Assembly: GCF_004339565.1 (NCBI RefSeq)
Contig: NZ_SMFZ01000001.1
Location: 558,001 to 622,000, forward strand
Length of the DNA: 64,000 nucleotides
Source of the DNA: Pseudonocardia endophytica
GTDB taxonomy: Bacteria > Actinomycetota > Actinomycetes > Mycobacteriales > Pseudonocardiaceae
Reading direction: 5' to 3'
Shown here: positions 38,413-62,276 of the stretch, in pieces
Layout of the letters: every line of letters begins with the position of its first letter
Numbering within the stretch: the first letter of the stretch is position 1
Notes under the pieces: generated by a model
Databases searched by the model: none
What the model was told of the DNA's origin: nothing
Seen by the model: only the letters and a program-made list of their open reading frames with translations
Position numbers and translations under genes: made by a program

Positions 38413-41400
38413 CGCGGAGCCGAATCGTCGTCCGACGGCTCGGTGTCGGCCGCACCGGACGGGTCACCGTCCGCCGTTGCCGAACCGTCCGTGGCGTCAT
38501 CGGCGTGCGCATCCGCGCCTGCTTCCGCGTCGGGACCGGCATCGACGGTCGCGTCGGTCTCGACGTCGGGGGCGGTGACGTCGTCGACGTCGGCACCGTC
38601 GGGGTCGGCTCGAACGGTGCCGGCATCCGTGCCGAGGTCGGTGTCACCCGCGGTGGTCGCCTCCGCCGTGTCGGCCTCCCGGACCGTGCTCGGTTCGACG
38701 GCGGTGCCTGCCTCGACGGCGGTGCCTGCCTCGACGGCGGTGCCTGCCTCGACGGCGGTGTCACCCCGAGCAGCGGTGTCGCCCGACGCGCCGGCGTCTG
38801 CCTCGCCGTCGGAATCGAGCACCGTGATCGACGTGTCGTCGGGCTCGGCGGTGTCGTCGGGCTCGGCGGTGTCGTCGGGCTCGGCAGTGTCGTCGGGCTC
38901 GGCAGTGTCGTCGGGCTCGGCAGTGTCGTCGGGCTCGGCAGTGTCGTCGGGCTCGGCAGTGTCGTCGGGCTCGGCAGTGTCGTCGGGCTCGGCAGTGTCG
39001 TCGGGCTCGGCAGTGTCGTGTCGGCTCGGCAGTGTCGTCGGGCTCGGCAGTGTCGTCGGGCTCGGCAGTGTCGTCGGGCTCGGCAGTGTCGTCGGGCTCG
39101 GCAGTGTCGTCGGGCTCGGCAGTGTCGTCGGGCTCGGCAGTGTCGTCGGGCTCGGCAGTGTCGTCGGGCTCGGCAGTGTCGTCGGGCTCGGCGGTGTCGT
39201 CGGGCTCGGCGGTGTCGTCGCCGCGAGCCACGTCGTCCTCGGCAGCGGAAGCCGCCCCGTCAGGGATGACGACGTCGTCGGCGACCCGGCCCATGTCCGC
39301 CGCCCGATCGCTCGGCGGCGCCGGCAGGTCCTCGTAGCCCACGACGAAATCGTCGTCGTCGGACTCGGCTCCTGGCGGAGCCTCGCCGGTCAGCTCCGCG
39401 ATGCGGTCCGCGGCGTCGGTTCCCCGCTCGGTGTCGGCGTCGAACGCGTGCACGAACCACTGCACGGCCTCGGCACGGCGGCCCGCGGCGAGCAGGTTGT
39501 CGGCGTAGGCGTAGAACAGCCGAGGGCTCCACGGGTCCCGACGAGACGGGTCCAGTTCGGGCAGCTGCAGTCCGACGACGGCGGCGTCCACCTCGCCCAT
39601 GTCCCGCCGGGCGCCGGCGGCGACGATCAGGAGCTCGATCCGTTCCGCCTGGTCGAGGCCCCGCGCCTCCGGGCCGCGCGTCAGGTCGAGGGCGCGCTCG
39701 GGCCGACCGAGCGCCCGCTCGATGTCGGCCATGACCGGCATGTAGCCGGACCCGCCGCCCATCCGCCGTGCCGCGCGGAGATCACCGAGCGCCTCGGTCC
39801 ACTCGCCGGCGTGGTACGCGACGATGCCGGCCGCCTCACGGACGACCGCGATCCGCGCCGCCCTGCGCCGTGCGTACCGCGCGTGTTCCAGCGCCCGCGC
39901 CGGGTCCTCGTCGACCAGCAGACCGGCCGCGACGAGGTGCCGCGCGACGCTCTCCGCCGTCTCCTTCTGCAGACCGCGCAGGTCGCGTCGAACCTCGGGA
40001 TCCAGCTCGGCGGGCGTCACCGAGTCCGGCAGCTCCGGCTCCGCGACGAATGTCCGCTCGGCAGACTCCGGGACCCGGCGCGGTCGGGCCTGGTCGCTTC
40101 CCCGCGACCGGTCGTCACGGTCCCGGAACGACCCGCCACGGCCACCACGGTCATCGCGAGCCCCGTCCCGCGCACCGCCACGCCGTCCTGCGTCCGGACC
40201 ACGATCCGGTCGCCCGCCACCAGGGCGACCACCCCGGTCGGCCGACGCACGGTCGTCGCCACGGTCTCCGCGCCGGTCCGGGCGCCGGTCGTCGTACCGG
40301 GCCGGTCGATCCCCGCCGCGGTTGTCCCGCCCGCGGTTCTCGCGGGCGTCGCCCCCCGGTCGACGGTCGTTCGCGACGCGGTCAGTCCCGGCACCGCCGG
40401 GTCGGCTGTCCCTGCCGCCGTGGGACGCCCCGCGGGAGTCCGCACCGCGGTCGTTCCGGGCGTCGCCGGATCGGCTGTCCCTGCCGCCGTGGGACGCCCC
40501 GCGGGAGTCCGCACCGCGGTCGTTCCGGGCGTCGCCGCCCCGATCACGGGTGTTCCGACTGTCGTCGGGCGACCGCCGGTCGTCCCAGCGCCGGTCGTTC
40601 GCGCCCCGATCATGTGCGCGATCGTCGCGGCCCCGGTCGTCGCGGCCCCGGTCGTTCACGCCCCGGTCGTCGCGGCCCCGGTCGTCGCGAGCACCGTCCT
40701 GCCGGCGATCCGCGTACGAGGTCCGGCCTCGACCACGGTCGTCTCCGCCGCGATCGTCGCGGTGCCGGCCGAACCGACCGTCCGCCCGGTCGTTCCCGCC
40801 CGCGCTCCGACGATCCTGGGCACGGCCGTCCCGGCCTCGGTCGTTCCACGTCCGGTCCTCACGACCGCGGTCGCCGGGCCGGTCGTCGCGGCGGCCGGGG
40901 CCCTCGCTCGCCCGGTAGCCCGAGCCACGGTCCTGACGGGGCCGACCGTCGCCACTGCGATCCAGGCCACCGCCGTCCCGGAACCGTCCAGCACGATCGA
41001 CGCCGCCGCGGTTCCGGTCATTCCCACGGGGACCGTTGTTCGTCCGGTCCCGGTTGCCGTGTCCACCGTCGCCGCCCGACCGGTTCCGGTCTCCACCGCC
41101 TGTGGGACGGCCGCCGTCGCGCGGACCGCGCCGGTCCCCGTCATCGCGGCGGTGTCCGCCCTCGGACCCGCGTCCGCCGCCGCGCGGCCCGTCGGTCCGG
41201 CCGCCACCCGGACGACCACCTCCGCGCGACCCGGCACCGCTGTCGCGGCGGTCGTCGCCGGATCGGTCCGACCAGTTCGTGCGTCCCGCGCCGGGTCGAC
41301 GCCGGTCCTGGCGGTCTCCGCCGGGGCGCCCCTCACCGCTGCGGGCGCGATCGCCCTCGCCGTAGCGGGCCCCGCCGCCGGATCCTCCGCCGTCGCGAGA

Positions 41401-41700
41401 ACGGTCACCTGCGGGCGGACGGCCGCCACGGCCGCGGTCCGGCCCGCCGTCACGGGAGCTCCGCCGACCGTCGTCACGCCAGGAGGGCCGCGCGCCGGTG
41501 GACGAGGACCGCCCGCCGTCGCGGCCACCGCGGGAGTCGCCACCGGACCGCGACGACGCATCCCGTGCGCCCCAGCCCGATCCGGTGCGGCCCGCCCCTC
41601 CCCGGTCGTCCTTGCGGGCGTCCCGACCACGGCTGCCGCCCCGGGACCCCGCGGCGTCCCGACGCGAGCGCTCGCGGCCGGCGTCCTCCGGTTCCGTCAC
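38409..41700 (-). CDS. Basic/acidic low-complexity TPR protein with a frameshift in its repeat tract
   Basis: Equivalent by position to Rv1691. From GTG 41700 there is a ~580-residue Arg/Gly/Asp-rich disordered region, likely nucleic-acid binding. A helical TPR-like domain follows (ESVARHLVAAGLLVDEDP, YHAGEWTEALGDLRAARR, LFYAYADNLLAAGRRAEA). Then comes a DDTAEP hexapeptide tract encoded by 18-bp repeats, and an acidic tail ending DSAPR. After 11 repeats one extra base near 39019 shifts the frame, and the frame as written stops at 38761. Removing that base joins exactly to the acidic tail ending at 38409, which overlaps the HAD start in ATGA. So either the sequence has an error or the strain makes a truncated protein. 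Repaired length is 1,096 aa. An alternative start is GTG 41742. Confidence 0.75.
38833..39218 (-). repeat. About 21 tandem copies of an 18-bp coding repeat
   Basis: The unit on the plus strand is GTGTCGTCGGGCTCGGCA (or ...GGCG at both edges) and encodes DDTAEP on the minus strand. Copies are nearly identical. Copy-number change keeps frame because 18 is a multiple of three. One unit (39011-39029) is 19 bp long and shifts the frame. High identity suggests recent expansion. Confidence 0.9.
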
Positions 41701-41781
41701 ATCTCCAGAATACAAAGCTCCACCGACACTTCCGAAGGTCACCGGGGCCGTTCACAGAGACGGCCGGCCCGAGCGGGCACG

Positions 41782-41828
41782 AAAAAAGGGATCCGTACGA
41801 GCCAACAAAATGCTCGTACGGATCCCTT
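41782..41828 (-). terminator. Intrinsic terminator of the rRNA operon
   Basis: AAGGGATCCGTACGAG pairs with CTCGTACGGATCCCTT (16-bp perfect stem, 11-base loop), followed on the minus strand by a T-run. It lies 15 bases past the 5S gene. Confidence 0.93.
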
Positions 41829-41842
41829 CTTTTCACGTTGAA

Positions 41843-41960
41843 TGTCGGCGGCGACCTACTCTCCCACACCCTGTCGAGTGCAGTACCATCGGCGCAGGAA
41901 GGCTTAGCTACCGGGTTCGGAATGGGACCGGGCGTTCCCCTACCGCCATAACCACCGACA
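41843..41960 (-). rRNA. rrf: 5S ribosomal RNA
   Basis: About 118 bases, minus strand. It begins GTCGGTGGTTATGGCGG and ends with GGTCGCCGCCGACA, with the terminal arms complementary as expected. It contains the conserved CCGAACCCGGTAGC-type loop. It lies ~100 bases downstream of 23S. Confidence 0.95.
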
Positions 41961-42057
41961 ACACTATCCAATTCTTACTTTCACCTGAAACAAACCACCA
42001 CACAGCGGTGGTGGTGTGCTCAGGGTCACACAGTGGATGCGAACAACACGTTGTGGC

Positions 42058-46968
<4,911 letters not shown>

Positions 46969-47069
46969 AAAACCCTGACCAACAAACGCACTACCACCAC
47001 AGACGGGATCCGCAGCAGCAGCACAAAACAATCTGGCACAAAAACCAAAGCGCCAAACAAAAAAGCTCG

Positions 47070-47097
47070 ACACACTGTTGAGTTCTCAAAAGACACC
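47070..47097 (-). promoter_or_regulatory. rRNA leader antitermination/processing element
   Basis: TTTTGAGAACTCAACAGTGT on the minus strand, ~100 bases upstream of 16S, matches the conserved actinobacterial rRNA leader containing a boxA-like antiterminator and RNase III processing stem. Confidence 0.6.
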
Positions 47098-47181
47098 CGC
47101 ACAGGGACACCGATCGCATGATCGGCGGTCCAGGGCGTCGGAGTGCTACCGAGTCGGAACCTGTCCGACGGCAACTCTCTC

Positions 47182-47210
47182 ATGCTACTTGTACCGGAGC
47201 GCAGAATCAA
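47182..47210 (-). promoter_or_regulatory. rRNA operon promoter
   Basis: TTGATT, 17 bases, TAGCAT: a good -35/-10 pair on the minus strand about 215 bases upstream of 16S. A second weaker candidate begins with TTGCCG at 47169-47174. This gap (46969-47426) otherwise holds only the leader and the tyrS terminator. Confidence 0.65.
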
Positions 47211-47366
47211 CCCTTGCTCCGGGCGCCTCTGATGCCTGGCCCTGAGGCCGGACTTCCGGGGCTTGCCGCCTGGTCTCGGGAACCGCCTGCGGGCCGGTGT
47301 TCCGTCCCGCTTGCCTCGTTCCGTCCCGTCCTGGCGACGAAGAGAAAGTTACAGGGTGGGGTCGGG

Positions 47367-47414
47367 CCCTCTGACAGCGGGGGGTCACTTCGATCATCAC
47401 CGCAGGTCAGAGGG
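47367..47414 (-). terminator. Hairpin downstream of tyrS
   Basis: CCCTCTGAC and GTCAGAGGG form 9-bp perfect arms around a 30-base loop, starting 12 bases after the tyrS stop. It separates tyrS from the rRNA promoter. Confidence 0.5.
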
Positions 47415-47426
47415 ACCGGACACGCA

Positions 47427-48707
47427 TCACCGTCCGACACGCACCCCGGCGAGGTTGCGCTTGCCCCGTCGCAGCACGAGCCACCCGCCGTCGAGGAGGT
47501 CGTCGTTCCCGGGTGTCCACCCCTCGTCGGAGACCTTCGTGTTGTTCACGTAGGCACCGCCCTCGTTGATCGCCCGGCGGGCCGCGCCCTTGCTCTCCAC
47601 GAGCCCGGTCGACACGAGCAGGTCCACGATCGTGTCCGCGCCCCCGCTCTCGGCCGTCGGCACCTCGGCGAGCGCGGCGTCGAGCGTCGCGGCGTCCAGG
47701 TCGCCGAGGTCAGCGCGACCGAACAGGGCCTGGCTCGCCGTCGTCACCTGACGGGTCTGCTGCTCCCCGTGCACGAGCGTGGTGAGCTCGTCGGCCAGCC
47801 GGCGTTGCGCCGCACGCAGATGCGGGCGCTCCTCGGTGTCGCGGGCGAGCTCGTCGATCTCCTCCCGGCCCAGGAACGTGAACAGGCGCAGGTAGTTGAC
47901 GACGTCGGCGTCGGCGACGTTCACGAAGTACTGGTACCAGGCGTACGGCGACGTACGGTCCGGGTCGAGCCAGACGTTCCCGCCCCCGGTGGACTTCCCG
48001 AACTTGCGCCCCTCGGAGTCGGTGACCAGCGGCGTCGTCAACGCGTGCACCTGCCCGGAGTCCACCCGCCGGATCAGGTCGACCCCGCCGACGATGTTCC
48101 CCCACTGGTCGGACCCACCGATCTGCAGCCGGCAGCCGTGCCGGCGGTACAGCTCGAGGTAGTCCTGGGACTGCAGGAGCAGGTAGCTGAACTCGGTGTA
48201 GGACATGCCGTCCGCGGCCAGCCGCCGCTTCACCGTCTCCCGATTGATCATCATGTTCACCGGGAAGTGCTTGCCGAGGTCGCGCAGGAACGCCAGGACC
48301 GTCTGCCCGCCCGTCCAGTCCAGGTTGTTCACCGTGAGCGCGCCGGTCGGCGAGTCGTCGAACGAGACGAAGCGCTCCAGCTGCCCGCGGATCAAGCCCG
48401 TCCACTCGGCGACCGTCGCCTCGTCGTGGAGGTTGCGCTCGCCGACGTCGCGGGGGTCGCCGATCATCCCCGTCGCTCCGCCGGCCAGGACGATCGGGCG
48501 GTGCCCGGCCTCCTGGAACCGGCGGAGCGTGAGCATCTGGACGAGGTGCCCGGCGTGCAGGCTGGGCGCGGTCGGGTCGAAGCCCGCATAGAGCGTGACC
48601 GGATCGGGGCCGGCCAGCTCACGGGCCAGCGCCTCCCGGTCGGTGCTCTGCGCGATCAGCCCGCGCCATTCCAGCTCGTCGAGGATCTCCTTCGCCACGG
48701 TGTCCAT
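47427..48707 (-). CDS. tyrS: Tyrosyl-tRNA synthetase
   Basis: A 426-aa class I synthetase charging tRNA-Tyr. The HIGH-like motif is [11 protein letters not shown], the KMSKS-like motif is KFGKSTGG, and the tyrosine pocket includes [11 protein letters not shown] and [11 protein letters not shown]. The C-terminal S4 domain is seen in [21 protein letters not shown] 48707 gives the standard N-terminus. No T-box leader was found. Confidence 0.97.
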   Translation of the reverse strand: MDTVAKEILDELEWRGLIAQSTDREALARELAGPDPVTLYAGFDPTAPSLHAGHLVQMLTLRRFQEAGHRPIVLAGGATGMIGDPRDVGERNLHDEATVAEWTGLIRGQLERFVSFDDSPTGALTVNNLDWTGGQTVLAFLRDLGKHFPVNMMINRETVKRRLAADGMSYTEFSYLLLQSQDYLELYRRHGCRLQIGGSDQWGNIVGGVDLIRRVDSGQVHALTTPLVTDSEGRKFGKSTGGGNVWLDPDRTSPYAWYQYFVNVADADVVNYLRLFTFLGREEIDELARDTEERPHLRAAQRRLADELTTLVHGEQQTRQVTTASQALFGRADLGDLDAATLDAALAEVPTAESGGADTIVDLLVSTGLVESKGAARRAINEGGAYVNNTKVSDEGWTPGNDDLLDGGWLVLRRGKRNLAGVRVGR

Positions 48708-48751
48708 CTTCGTCGTTCGACGAGCACCGTCGCGCGCGGGTTCCCGCCCGG

Positions 48752-49771
48752 TCAGCCCGCGGCGCCCGCGAGCTGCTTCGGCACCGTGTCGAGCACGGAC
48801 GGCAGGCTCAGCACGCTCGAGAACGTCAGCGCGGCCGCCGTCTCGCCCTGGAACGTCTGGGCCTTGCCCGCCTTCACCGCGTTCAGGTTCTGCCAGCCCG
48901 GCTGCGCGGTGAACGGCGCCACCTGCGACGGGCTCGACGGGATCAGCGCGAGGATGTTCGCCTGGTTCAGCTGGCCGAGCTGCTCGGCACTGAACTGACC
49001 GTAGAACTTGTCGCCCGCGACCTGGTCGAGAGCGGGCACACCCTTCAGGCCGAGCGACGCGAAGAACCGTGACCGCAGGTCCTGCGGGCCGTACACGAAG
49101 AACCCGCCGCCCGCATCGGTGCTCGGGAGCACGCTCGCGATCGTCTTGCCCTCCAGCTGGGGGTTCTGCTGGCGGGTCTGCGCGATACGCGCCTCCAGGT
49201 CGGACACGAGCTTGTCCGCCTCGGCGGTCCTGCCGACGGCCTGGCCGGTCAGCTTCGTCGCGTCCTGCCACGGGACGCCGTAGTCGGCGAACCCGGTCGG
49301 CGACGCGATCACCGGGGCGATCCGGGAGTAGTCGTCGTACTGGGCCTGGGTCAGGCCTGCCGAGATCCCGACGATCAGGTCCGGCTGCAGCGCGGCCAGC
49401 GACTCGGTCGTCGGGCCGGCGAGCGGGATCACCTGGGGCTGCGCGCCGCCCAGCTTGTCCCGCGCCCACGGCCACGTCGCCGACGGCTGCTCACCGGTGA
49501 ACTCGCGGATGGCGACCGGGACGACGCCGAGCGCCAGGAGCGCGTCCTGGTCGGTGTAGCCGAGCGACACGACGCGCTGCGGTGCGGCGGGCACCGTCGT
49601 GCTGCCGTACTTGTGCTGCACCGTGACCGGGAACGCGCCGCCCTCACCGGACGGGGCGGAGCCCTGCGGCGACTCCGAACCGGAACCGCACGCGGCCAGG
49701 ACACCCGCACCGAGCGCGAGGACGGACAGAAGTAGGAGTAACCGGACCAACCGGTGAGGGAGCGTTCGCAC
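48752..49771 (-). CDS. Iron-siderophore ABC transporter substrate-binding lipoprotein
   Basis: A 339-aa secreted lipoprotein: hydrophobic leader and lipobox VLAAC. The mature part is a FecB/FepB-type periplasmic-binding fold ([37 protein letters not shown]). It should deliver a ferric siderophore to an ABC importer, none of whose membrane or ATPase genes are here. A DtxR/IdeR-like box sits directly in front of the start, so low iron should induce it. The isolated position between tyrS and mpg suggests insertion into an otherwise housekeeping order (Rv1688-1689). Confidence 0.9.
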   Translation of the reverse strand: MRTLPHRLVRLLLLLSVLALGAGVLAACGSGSESPQGSAPSGEGGAFPVTVQHKYGSTTVPAAPQRVVSLGYTDQDALLALGVVPVAIREFTGEQPSATWPWARDKLGGAQPQVIPLAGPTTESLAALQPDLIVGISAGLTQAQYDDYSRIAPVIASPTGFADYGVPWQDATKLTGQAVGRTAEADKLVSDLEARIAQTRQQNPQLEGKTIASVLPSTDAGGGFFVYGPQDLRSRFFASLGLKGVPALDQVAGDKFYGQFSAEQLGQLNQANILALIPSSPSQVAPFTAQPGWQNLNAVKAGKAQTFQGETAAALTFSSVLSLPSVLDTVPKQLAGAAG

Positions 49772-49775
49772 GCGC

Positions 49776-49794
49776 TGAGGTTAGGCTGTCCTGC
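49776..49794 (-). promoter_or_regulatory. IdeR/DmdR iron box
   Basis: TGAGGTTAGGCTGTCCTGC matches 14 of 19 positions of the actinobacterial iron-box consensus TTAGGTTAGGCTAACCTAA. It ends four bases before the start codon of the siderophore-binding lipoprotein, a typical repressor position. Confidence 0.75.
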
Positions 49795-49827
49795 AACGCC
49801 CGTCGAGAGGTGATCCCGGGACGGGCG

Positions 49828-50448
49828 TCACGCCGCTCCGCCGCGTCGGGTCCTGACCTTCCCCGGGCGGTAGGGACTGACGGCCTCCGACCCGTCGACC
49901 CAGTACCGCCACGGCAGCTCGGCCGCCGCCGCGACGCCGACCCGCGGCCCGGTGCGCACGAGGTCCGCGGCGACCGGATCGTCGGCCAGGAGACGGACAC
50001 GGGACGACGGGTCGGTCAGGTCCAGCCCGTTGTCCTCGCGGGTCAGCCCCAGCAACGACGCCAGCCGGGCCGGGCCGCGGGCGAGGTCGGCGTCCCGGCG
50101 CGCGGTCGGCCGGCGGACGCGCGCCGGGCCAGGATCGGTGAGCAGCTCCCCCGCCCGCATCAGTACCGCTCCGGCGACGCCGTCGGTCAGGCACGTCACG
50201 TTCGCGCAGAAGTGCATGCCGTAGACGAAGTACACGTACAGGAACCCGGCCGGGCCGAACATGACGGCGTTGCGCGGCGTTCTCCCCCGGTAGCTGTGCG
50301 ACGCCGGGTCGTCGGCACCCCGATAGGCCTCGACCTCGACGAGCCGGACGGCGACGGTCCCGTCGTCGGTGTCCGCCTCGAGCGTGCAGCCGAGCAGCCG
50401 GCGGGCGGCCGGGAGGACGTCCACCGCCAGCTCGGAGCGGTCGAGCAT
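49828..50448 (-). CDS. mpg: 3-methyladenine DNA glycosylase (AAG/MPG family)
   Basis: Removes alkylated purines such as 3-methyladenine. Conserved motifs: ARRLLGCTL, VRLVEVEAYRG, ASHSYRGRTPRNAVMFGPAG, and YVYFVYGMHFCANV. I use ATG 50448 (206 aa, family size), preceded by GGGGGAG at 12 bases. A GTG at 50565 directly after the upstream stop adds a 39-residue low-complexity tail. Corresponds to Rv1688. Confidence 0.9.
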   Translation of the reverse strand: MLDRSELAVDVLPAARRLLGCTLEADTDDGTVAVRLVEVEAYRGADDPASHSYRGRTPRNAVMFGPAGFLYVYFVYGMHFCANVTCLTDGVAGAVLMRAGELLTDPGPARVRRPTARRDADLARGPARLASLLGLTREDNGLDLTDPSSRVRLLADDPVAADLVRTGPRVGVAAAAELPWRYWVDGSEAVSPYRPGKVRTRRGGAA

Positions 50449-50565
50449 CGCCGGCGACGGCTCCCCCGGCCCGAACGAACGGCCCGTTCGGGCAGTCCCA
50501 CTGCTCGAGGGTGCCGTTCGTTCGGCGGAGGTGGTCTCGTGCTCGGAGGAGCCTGCGTCCCTCAC

Positions 50566-61709
<11,144 letters not shown>

Positions 61710-61739
61710 GCGGGGGCCACCGCACACGACGCGGACGAC

Positions 61740-61776
61740 TGTGACAGTCGTCCCCATGATGCGCACGGACGTCACA
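61740..61776 (+). repeat. Intergenic repeat family 2, copy 2
   Basis: 37 bp with arms TGTGACAGTCG and CGGACGTCACA. About 31 of 37 bases match the reverse complement of the copy at 30777-30813. Confidence 0.65.
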
Positions 61777-61903
61777 TCCGCTCGGACGGGACAGCGGCGG
61801 CCGAGCGCTGAGCAACTGGGCGGCCCGGGCGGTGGGCCGCGAGATGCGATCGGCCCGGAGGGGTACCGGTCGCGATCGGTCCGCGGAGAACGACGACCGG
61901 AAC

Positions 61904-62006
61904 GTTCCGCCCGATGCCTCGACGGGATCGAGAGGAACGTTGCGGCGGTGGCGGCAGCCGGAACGTTCCACTCGATCCCGGAACCCGATCGGGAGGAACG
62001 TTGTGG
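61904..62006 (+). repeat. Two copies of structured intergenic repeat family 1
   Basis: Copies at 61904-61945 and 61965-62006, 42 bp each. They start GTTCC and end GGAACGTTGYGG. Copies at 12647-12751 have GTGCC and GGCAC in the same places, so both arms changed together. Confidence 0.7.
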
Positions 62007-62093
62007 TGGTCGACGCCGCCGTGAGGTGGCGGTCGATTCCCGACGCGGCACGCATCGTGCGTACCCGCCGCACCGTGCCGCCCGGCGAACGGA

Positions 62094-62130
62094 TGTGGCA
62101 TCCGTTCCGAGGATGCGTGCGGATGTCGCA
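62094..62130 (+). repeat. Intergenic repeat family 2, copy 3 (divergent)
   Basis: 37 bp from TGTGGCATCCG to CGGATGTCGCA. Arms are imperfect inverted copies of each other, as in the other two. It is the most diverged member. Confidence 0.5.
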
Positions 62131-62184
62131 TCCGTCAGGGCGGGAGCAGTGGCGCGGCCGGACGCCGCGCAGCCGGGCGCCGCG

Positions 62185-62275
62185 CAGCGCGGCCGGGCGC
62201 AGCGCGGTCGGGCGCAGCGCGGCCGGGTGCAGCGCGATCGGGTGCAGCGCGGCCGGGTGCAGCGCAGCCCGCCGG
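62185..62275 (+). repeat. 15-bp tandem repeat, six copies, at the 3' end of pheT
   Basis: Unit CAGCGCGGCCGGGCG (variants with T or A at a few positions) starting at 62185, 62200, 62215, 62230, 62245 and 62260. It ends one base before the pheT stop codon. Confidence 0.8.
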
Positions 62276-62276
62276 G

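Larger units (their letters stand above)
61710..62276. other. 567-bp repeat-rich intergenic region
   Basis: Between the convergent lipoprotein and pheT genes. It contains two family-2 repeats, two family-1 repeats and a 15-bp tandem array (listed separately). I see no gene: frames are low-complexity. Confidence 0.7.

Noticed and set aside
38833..39218. Tandem repeat as a CRISPR array
   Set aside because: Units are 18 bp with no spacers and lie in a reading frame.
37312..41841. A 1,509-residue open frame on the plus strand
   Set aside because: It is the antisense shadow of the TPR, HAD and small genes. Its Ser/Val/Ala repeats are the complement of the DDTAEP and Arg/Gly-rich codons, and the minus-strand genes have conserved domains and coupling.
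47427..48707. T-box control of tyrS
   Set aside because: Only 44 bases separate it from the upstream gene and no T-box sequence is visible.
50470..50492. CGAAC...GTTCG palindrome near mpg as a LexA box
   Set aside because: The spacer is five bases instead of four and it lies within or just before the mpg frame, downstream of any promoter.
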